Made by a program: the position numbers and the translations under genes | Shown: positions 26,108 to 30,894 of the stretch, one piece after another | Layout: the number at the start of each line of letters is the position of its first letter | How positions within the stretch are numbered: position 1 is the first letter of the stretch | The notes under the pieces: model-generated | Databases searched by the model: none | The model's input: only the letters and a program-made list of their open reading frames with translations | Told to the model about the DNA's origin: nothing | DNA from: JAGQLF01 sp964635995 | Lineage (GTDB): Bacteria > Patescibacteriota > Dojkabacteria > J137 | Length of the DNA stretch: 30,894 nucleotides | Direction of reading: 5' to 3' | NCBI GenBank assembly: GCA_964635995.1 | Contig: CAZWRA010000014.1 | Coordinates: 1 to 30,894, forward strand

Positions 26108-26205
26108 TAAAAAATATTCTTTTTGAAGAAATATTAGCAGTTTGCTATTTGAATAAAAAAACAAACAGGCAACCGCTAACATTTACTTCCTATTGGATTA
26201 TAAGC

Positions 26206-26239
26206 CAGAGTCCCTCTGATCACAAGAATATCTTGTTTT
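26206..26239 (+). terminator. Two adjacent hairpins and a T run in a gene-free stretch
   Basis: CAGAG-TCC-CTCTG (26206-26218) is followed by ACAAGA-ATA-TCTTGT (26222-26236) and TTTT. No protein gene ends here on the plus strand. The 26108-26289 stretch, locally richer in G and C around 26170-26220, may therefore hold a short plus-strand RNA ending at this hairpin. I could not fit it to a tRNA or a known RNA family. Confidence 0.25.
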
Positions 26240-26289
26240 AGAATTTCATTAATACTATAATTTCATAAATTAAAATACTAATATAGATA

Positions 26290-26670
26290 ATGCTCCAAAA
26301 AAGATTCTTATAGTTGAAGATGAGACAGCACTCTCGTCTGCTTTACAAAGTGAATTTAAAGAAACGGATGGTTATGCAGTTTTTACTGCGAGAGATGGTC
26401 AGGAAGGCTTAGATGTTGCCCTTAGAGAACATTCTGATTTATTAATATTAGATATTATTATGCCTGTTGTTGATGGTATTGAAATGCTTAAAAAAAATGA
26501 GAAATGACGAATGGGGGAAAACTGCTAGAGTCGTAATGCTTACAAATCTTGATTCTAATGATCTTTTAGATGCAAATGTAAATGAGTATAATGTAGAAGA
26601 ATATTTAGTGAAGTCAGAATATGAACTTGAAGATATAGTTAAGAAAATTAAAGATCACCTGTCAAAGTAA
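26290..26670 (+). pseudogene. Response regulator (REC-only), two compensable frameshifts
   Basis: The reconstructed protein starts at ATG 26290 as MLQKKILIVEDETALSSALQ, with phosphoacceptor Asp in LLILDIIMP, Thr in VVMLTNLD and Lys in EYLVKSEY, and stops at TAA 26668-26670 (about 126 residues). To read it, one A must be added to the A6 run at 26297-26302 and one removed from the A8 run at 26490-26497. The two indels compensate in frame, but the stretch between them (most of the domain) would be mistranslated. All receiver residues are otherwise perfect, so the damage is recent or technical. It is a standalone receiver like the one in the pilus operon, converging on hrcA. Confidence 0.75.
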
Positions 26671-26680
26671 AATCCTATTA

Positions 26681-27409
26681 TCAATTATTTACAATAAATT
26701 TAATTGAGTCTGAAATATACTTTACTCCAGAAATTACATTCTGATAATCCATTCTATTTGGGCCAATTACAGCAATAAAGCCTCTAAAATCTTTAAACTG
26801 AATTTCAGAATAAATTATTGAGTAATTTTTAAATATTTCCCTACCTGTTTCTTCTTCTCCAATTAAAATGTTTATTTCTCCTGTTCTATTATTTTTATTG
26901 AATATATCAGAAAGTGTGTAGTAGTCTTCGAGAATTTGCAAAATCCTATGTAAATTATCTTCTTCTTTCATCTCAGGCAATTCAGTAATGTTAGAAAGAC
27001 CTGAGTAAAGAATATTATTGTCAATTAGCGCAACAACAGCGTTTTTTGTTAGAAGACTTAAGAAGTTTAATCCCTCTCTAATTAAGTTTAATTTTGAGTA
27101 TCTGAGTTTAACTAAATTTGAAATTACTTCTTCTTTTATGTCTGTATCAATATAATTTACATCATCAGCTTTAATCTTATCTACAAAAAATCTCCAACCT
27201 TTTGTTGTTGGAATTCTTCCTGCACTTGAATGCTTCTTATAAAGATATCCTTTAAATACTAGTTCAGCCATCTCATTTCTAATTGTTGCCGAGCTTAATT
27301 TAAACTGGTATTTATCAAGAAGACTAAGCGAACCTACAGCCTCAGCTGTATCTATGAATTCCTTAATTATTGCCTGGAGTAGTTTTTGTTGACGTTCATC
27401 AATACTCAT
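26681..27409 (-). CDS. hrcA: Heat-inducible repressor HrcA, short form
   Basis: 242 residues against about 340 in most bacteria. The N-terminal winged helix is typical: QQKLLQAIIKEFIDTAEAVG, LSSATIRNEMAELVFKGYLY and SSAGRIPTTKGWRFFVDKI. The C terminus keeps a reduced HrcA core (FRGFIAVIGPNRMDYQNVIS). HrcA represses chaperone genes by binding CIRCE elements. No CIRCE inverted repeat is visible near it or elsewhere in the window, and no chaperone gene is present. A -10-like TAGAAT lies only 6 nt before the ATG. Confidence 0.88.
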   Translation of the reverse strand: MSIDERQQKLLQAIIKEFIDTAEAVGSLSLLDKYQFKLSSATIRNEMAELVFKGYLYKKHSSAGRIPTTKGWRFFVDKIKADDVNYIDTDIKEEVISNLVKLRYSKLNLIREGLNFLSLLTKNAVVALIDNNILYSGLSNITELPEMKEEDNLHRILQILEDYYTLSDIFNKNNRTGEINILIGEEETGREIFKNYSIIYSEIQFKDFRGFIAVIGPNRMDYQNVISGVKYISDSIKFIVNN

Positions 27410-27464
27410 ATGGGTATTCTACCAAATCTGTATAAGACTTTACCACATTTGAGTTTTATTAGAA

Positions 27465-27740
27465 CTACATTCTAACGTAAATCGAAAATGGACCATTACT
27501 CTTCATAAAATTGGTTATTTCTTCTGAAGCATGTTTTGCGTAGATAATGTACCTTTGACTTAAAGCATCTGGATCATTATTTTCATCTCTTTTTAAATCT
27601 AGAAAAATTTCATCTTCTCTACAATTACAGTTCACTGCTATTTGTGATTTTACATGGTTTAGGAATCTAAATACTTCGCTAGAACTCATACCTGTTTTGA
27701 ATTTCAGAAGCTCTTCATATGCTACAAGGTCATTTGTCAT
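27465..27740 (-). CDS. Small protein of unknown function upstream of hrcA
   Basis: 91 residues, soluble and mixed in charge, with a CNC pair (NCNCREDEIFLDLKRDE) in the middle and the C-terminal strand FSIYVRM. I do not recognise the family. It lies 55 nt upstream of hrcA on the same strand and diverges from the XRE regulator, so it could be a target of either regulator. Codon use looks like its neighbours, and the clean frame in a compact genome argues that it is real. Confidence 0.6.
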   Translation of the reverse strand: MTNDLVAYEELLKFKTGMSSSEVFRFLNHVKSQIAVNCNCREDEIFLDLKRDENNDPDALSQRYIIYAKHASEEITNFMKSNGPFSIYVRM

Positions 27741-27743
27741 TTT

Positions 27744-27758
27744 ATTTGGTTAACAAAT
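27744..27758. promoter_or_regulatory. Possible operator between divergent genes
   Basis: ATTTGGTTAACAAAT is a 15-bp inverted repeat with one mismatch around a central T. It lies just upstream of the 91-residue protein gene and near the XRE promoter, as an autoregulatory site might. Confidence 0.25.
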
Positions 27759-27769
27759 AATTTACTAAT

Positions 27770-27830
27770 TTGGAAAATCGACGACCTTAGTCTAAAATAA
27801 AAACATCACACTTGCAATCCTTTAAGGGAG
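27770..27830 (+). promoter_or_regulatory. Promoter and Shine-Dalgarno of the XRE regulator
   Basis: TTGGAA (27770-27775), a 17-nt spacer and TAAAAT (27793-27798). The predicted leader is about 29 nt and carries AAGGGAG (27824-27830) 3 nt before the ATG. This is the only clear Shine-Dalgarno sequence I see in the window. Confidence 0.6.
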
Positions 27831-27833
27831 CTA

Positions 27834-28064
27834 ATGGAAAAAAATAAACAAAAAATCTCTTATAAGACTATTGCAGAACACCTACGTTTAGCAAGGGAAG
27901 AAGCTGGATTAAAACAGGAAGAAGTTGCGAAGAAATTAGGTAAATATCAATCATATCTCTCGAAAATTGAAAATGGAGAACGTAGAGTCGATATTATTGA
28001 ATTACTTGAACTAGCACAAATTTATGATAAAGCTATTACCTTCTTTATTAAACCTCTAGATTAG
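27834..28064 (+). CDS. XRE-family HTH regulator, single-domain
   Basis: 76 residues, almost entirely one Cro/C1-type helix-turn-helix (IAEHLRLAREEAGLKQEEVA, then KKLGKYQSYLSKIENGERRV and the fourth-helix region LLELAQIYDKAITFF). It is close in pattern to short MqsA/SinR-like regulators. Uniquely here it has a full promoter plus ribosome binding site, which may mean recent arrival or strong regulated translation. The end overlaps the reconstructed mutS end by 9 nt. Confidence 0.85.
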   Translation: MEKNKQKISYKTIAEHLRLAREEAGLKQEEVAKKLGKYQSYLSKIENGERRVDIIELLELAQIYDKAITFFIKPLD

Positions 28065-30499
28065 TTCAATTTGTTCAGGATGAATTTTATTAGGCGTCTT
28101 TGGATTATTTTTTTACTGTTCTTAGGTTGTTCAAAATCTTTCAAAATATTATTTGCTCTTTCTACAACGCTTTTTGGTAACCCAGAAATTTTTGCTACAT
28201 GTACCCCATAGCTTTTATCTGTTCCTCCCTTTTTAATTTTATATTGAAAAGTTACATTGTCTTTTTCTTCAATTACTGAAACATTAAAATTCTCAAGAAC
28301 TTTAAAATTCTTTTCTAACTGAATTAACTCATGATAATGAGTTACAAATAATGTTTTATACTTTATGTTCTGAATTATATGTTCAACAATTGCCCATGCA
28401 ATCGCTACTCCATCATAAGTGCTTGTTCCTCTACCTACCTCATCAAGAACAACTAAACTTTGTTCAGAGGCATTATTCAAAATATTTGCAGTCTCAACCA
28501 TCTCAAGCATAAATGTCGACTGCCCTTTAGCTAAATTATCAGATGCACCCACTCTAGTGAAGATTCGATCAACAATAGAAAACTCCATTTCATCCGCAGG
28601 AACAAAACACCCAACCTGTGCTAATAATGTTATTAATGCTACCTGTCTTATATATGTAGATTTTCCCGACATGTTTGGGCCTGTTAAAATGTGTACAAGG
28701 CTTTTTTCATTAAAATCAGTGTCATTAGGAACGAAATCCTTAGTTAATTCTTCAACAACCAAATGTCTTCCGTTTTTAATTTTTAGAATATTTTTGTTAA
28801 CTATTATTGGTTTAATAAATCTATACTCTCTGGATATTTTCCCGAAGTTACTTAATACATCAATTTCAGCAATTAATTTCGAAAGATTTAAAATCTCAGG
28901 TAAATATTTATCGAGTTTATTAAGTAGTTCTGAATAAATTTCAATTTCTTTTTTAATTAACTTCTCGTCAGCAGAAAGAATTTTCTCTTCTATCTCTTTT
29001 AATTCTTGTGTAATAAATCTTTCAGCATTCGCTAATGTTTGCTTTCTAATATAATGAGTTGGAACTTTATCAGCATTTGTTCTTGTTACTTCAATATAGT
29101 AGCCAAATACTTTATTGTATGAGACCTTTAAACTAGATATCGATGTTTGCACAATCTCTCTTTTCTGAATTTCCAGAAGTATTTTTTTTGAATTACTTTT
29201 TAATTCTCTTAACTCATCAATTTGTCTATCAAATCCATCATTTATTACATAACCTTCAGTAGGATTATTCGCCGGATCATCTAGAAGGGTTTATTAATTA
29301 ATTCTATAACTTTAAAAATTTCTGTCTCATTACTTTTTTCACTTAGAAATTTCAATCTTGTTGGTAATTCTTCAGTTATTCTTATCTTGCTCAGAATTTC
29401 TAAGACCTGAATTAAACTAAGCTTTAAAGCAACTAAGTCCTTTGGATTCGCAGTTCTAAATCCTATTCTTCCTGCAATTCTCTCAAAGTCATAAACTAAA
29501 GATAGTTTCTCTCTTATCTGGTCGTTAAAAGCTGGATCATTAAAAAAAATAATGAACAGAATCTAGTCTTTCTATTAGGTATTCTTTTTTAATTAATGGG
29601 TTAATTATCCAATGTCTTAATAATCTTTGCCCCATTGAAGTCATGCATTTATTTAAAATTGAGAATACAGTTGCTTTCTGCGATCCGCTTGTATGCAATG
29701 GGTATAAAAGTTCTAAATTTCTAATAGTTTCATCATCAAGCTGCATGTAATCTGAGTAATTATATTTTTGAATTGAAATAATATGAGAGAGATCTGTTTT
29801 ATGGTTATTTTTAATATATCTTAATAATTCTCCCGCAGCATTTATAGTTTTATCATTACTTTCAAAACCAAAACCCTCTAATGTTTTAACTTTAAAATGA
29901 TTTAAAAGGGTCTCATAATTCTCATTTATATCCCATTCATTTATTACCTCAATTCTAAAAAAATTTTCTTTAGTAATAGGGTTATCTTTATTTATTAGTA
30001 TCTCAGATGGATTTATCTTTTTTATTTCATTAATGGCAATATTACTATTTTGTGTTTCAAAAACATTGAATATTCCTGTTGTAATGTCAGCAAATGCAAT
30101 ATAAAAAGTATTATTTTCAAAAATAACAGAAGCTATATAATTGTTTTTCGATCTCTCCAGGCTATCTTCATCAATTATAGTTCCAGCAGTAATAATTCTA
30201 GTTACTTGTCTATCTACTAACTGACCTTGTACTGCTTCCTCAACTTGATCTGCGATGGCAACTTTTAAACCATTTTCTATTAGTTTAGGTAGGTAGTTTT
30301 TTAATGCGTGATGAGGAATACCAGCCATTGGGATTCTATTTTCCTCCTTCTCTCTACCGGTCAATGTTATACCTAGTACATTTGAAATAATCTCTGCGTC
30401 TTCATTAAATGCTTCGTAGAAATCACCTAACCTAAAAAGTAAGATAGCATCTGCATGCTTATCCTTTAAATCATTGTATTGTCTTTGCATTGGGGTCAT
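28056..30499 (-). pseudogene. mutS: DNA mismatch repair ATPase MutS, three homopolymer frameshifts
   Basis: From ATG 30499 the N-terminal domain has GDFYEAF with the mismatch-wedging F-Y-E, RIPMAGIPHHAL and the connector. The C-terminal part has KVFGYYIEVTRT, Walker A TGPNMSGKSTYIRQ, Walker B LVVLDEVGRGTSTYDG and FVTHYHEL. Three single-base indels break it. The first is the plus-strand A8 at 29542-29549: one base too many, with YFFNDPAFNDQIREKL following if repaired. The second is the plus-strand GGG at 29287-29289: one base short, and repair gives NKPLLDDPANNPTEGY. The third is the plus-strand T7 at 28108-28114: one base short, and repair gives PNKIHPEQIELI and a stop at 28056. All catalytic motifs are intact. 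As written no functional MutS can be made. The start overlaps the upstream small gene (ATGA). Confidence 0.88.
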
Positions 30500-30738
30500 T
30501 TTTCTCGGAATTCAGCGTCTTCTACATTAGTTTGTTTAATCTTAACATCAGATTTACTTTTAGTTCGCTTCTTTTTAAATGAAGATAGTAGCTCTCTAAT
30601 CATGTTGTTTAATGCATCAGGGCCGCTTAGCGGTTCTAATCCTCTAAACGTTCGATTTAAGTTATAAATTCCGATAGCCACCATAAGTACTGGGACAATA
30701 ACAATTAGGCTACAAATAAGGAGAATAGTTTCTGTCAT
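30496..30738 (-). CDS. Small single-pass membrane protein coupled to mutS
   Basis: 80 residues. There is one N-terminal membrane helix (about 4-26), a short RTFRGLEPLSGPDALNNMI segment and a Lys-rich C-terminal tail. I recognise no family. The stop overlaps the mutS start (ATGA), so the two are co-translated. A TATAAT box (30765-30760, minus strand) lies 21 nt before the ATG. The remaining 30766-30894 holds no gene I can support. Confidence 0.6.
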   Translation of the reverse strand: MTETILLICSLIVIVPVLMVAIGIYNLNRTFRGLEPLSGPDALNNMIRELLSSFKKKRTKSKSDVKIKQTNVEDAEFREK

Positions 30739-30894
30739 TTTGAGTTTATTAAGTTATTTATTATAACAATTGAGTTAGTGGATTAAATGAGATTTATATT
30801 TATCTTAATATCTAGCAAACTAATTTTTAATAACTGGACGGGGGTATGGGGGTAAAACAGAACCGCCAAAGTAACAAAAGAGAGATTAACTGAC

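Noticed and set aside
26165..26220. tRNA on either strand
   Set aside because: A CTTATAA loop-like string is visible on the minus strand, but no matching anticodon stem, T arm or acceptor stem can be formed.
27410..27464. CIRCE element before hrcA
   Set aside because: No TTAGCACTC/GAGTGCTAA inverted repeat is present in the gap or elsewhere in the window.
28419..28937. 172-codon plus-strand open frame inside mutS
   Set aside because: It lies opposite the MutS ATPase domain, whose Walker motifs define the real frame.
901..30499. Alternative genetic code (TAR read as Glu or Gln)
   Set aside because: TAA ends truB, murJ, pnp, rsmA and the glycosyltransferase at natural ends, and TAG ends the GspE gene and the 91-residue gene. 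Frameshifts accompany the stops in several genes, so gene damage or error explains them better.
30840..30852. G-quadruplex
   Set aside because: Only two G5 runs are adjacent (separated by TAT); four runs are needed within one strand segment.
1..30894. CRISPR array, defence island or prophage structural genes
   Set aside because: No regularly spaced direct repeats, cas genes, nuclease/helicase defence genes or phage structural genes were recognised. The only mobile-element gene is the partial recombinase at the left edge.

Overview
The window looks like a scaffold piece from an AT-rich, small-genome bacterium, most likely a member of the Candidate Phyla Radiation (Patescibacteria; a Dojkabacteria- or Microgenomates-like lineage is a guess). 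The reasons are very low GC, short intergenic gaps with many 4-30 nt gene overlaps, a short HrcA, a type IV pilus/type II secretion-like operon with single-membrane architecture, and almost no Shine-Dalgarno sequences. TGA, TAA and TAG all end recognisable genes, so the UGA=Gly code of some CPR lineages is not in use. A run of 10 N lies at 6218-6227.

Layout. 1-748: the 3' end of a serine recombinase gene runs into the 3' half of a tRNA-Glu gene on the other strand, a likely element/chromosome junction. 901-1544: a frameshifted SAM methyltransferase. 1548-9852 (minus): an eight-gene pilus operon in the order response regulator, GspE/PilB ATPase, GspF/PilC platform with a C-terminal SH3b domain, then minor pilins matching GspH-I-J-K, then another pilin-like gene. 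The I-like pilin carries an LVIVD beta-propeller. The K-like pilin carries two CBM2 cellulose-binding-type domains and a LamG domain inserted in its scaffold. This is the most interesting system here: a pilus whose tip complex appears built to bind polysaccharide. 9953-13727 (plus): a CobW-type GTPase and two degraded membrane sensors, one a histidine kinase. 13722-18642: methionine aminopeptidase and a phosphoesterase, an AHSA1-like protein, a frameshifted glycosyltransferase, a broken PAS sensor and a CxxC membrane protein. 18682-27740: housekeeping genes (truB, a transglutaminase-like secreted protein, rsmA, murJ, pnp, hrcA), all intact, plus a broken response regulator. 27834-30738: a small XRE regulator, mutS with three frameshifts, and a small membrane protein coupled to mutS.

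A second theme is gene damage. I can reconstruct 12 single-base indels, all in homopolymer runs, and six in-frame stop codons. They fall only in sensors, regulators, a glycosyltransferase, a methyltransferase, a pilin-like gene and mutS. The essential genes and the main pilus genes are clean. Either the assembly carries homopolymer errors, or the population really is mismatch-repair deficient and losing dispensable genes. The sequence alone cannot decide between these.
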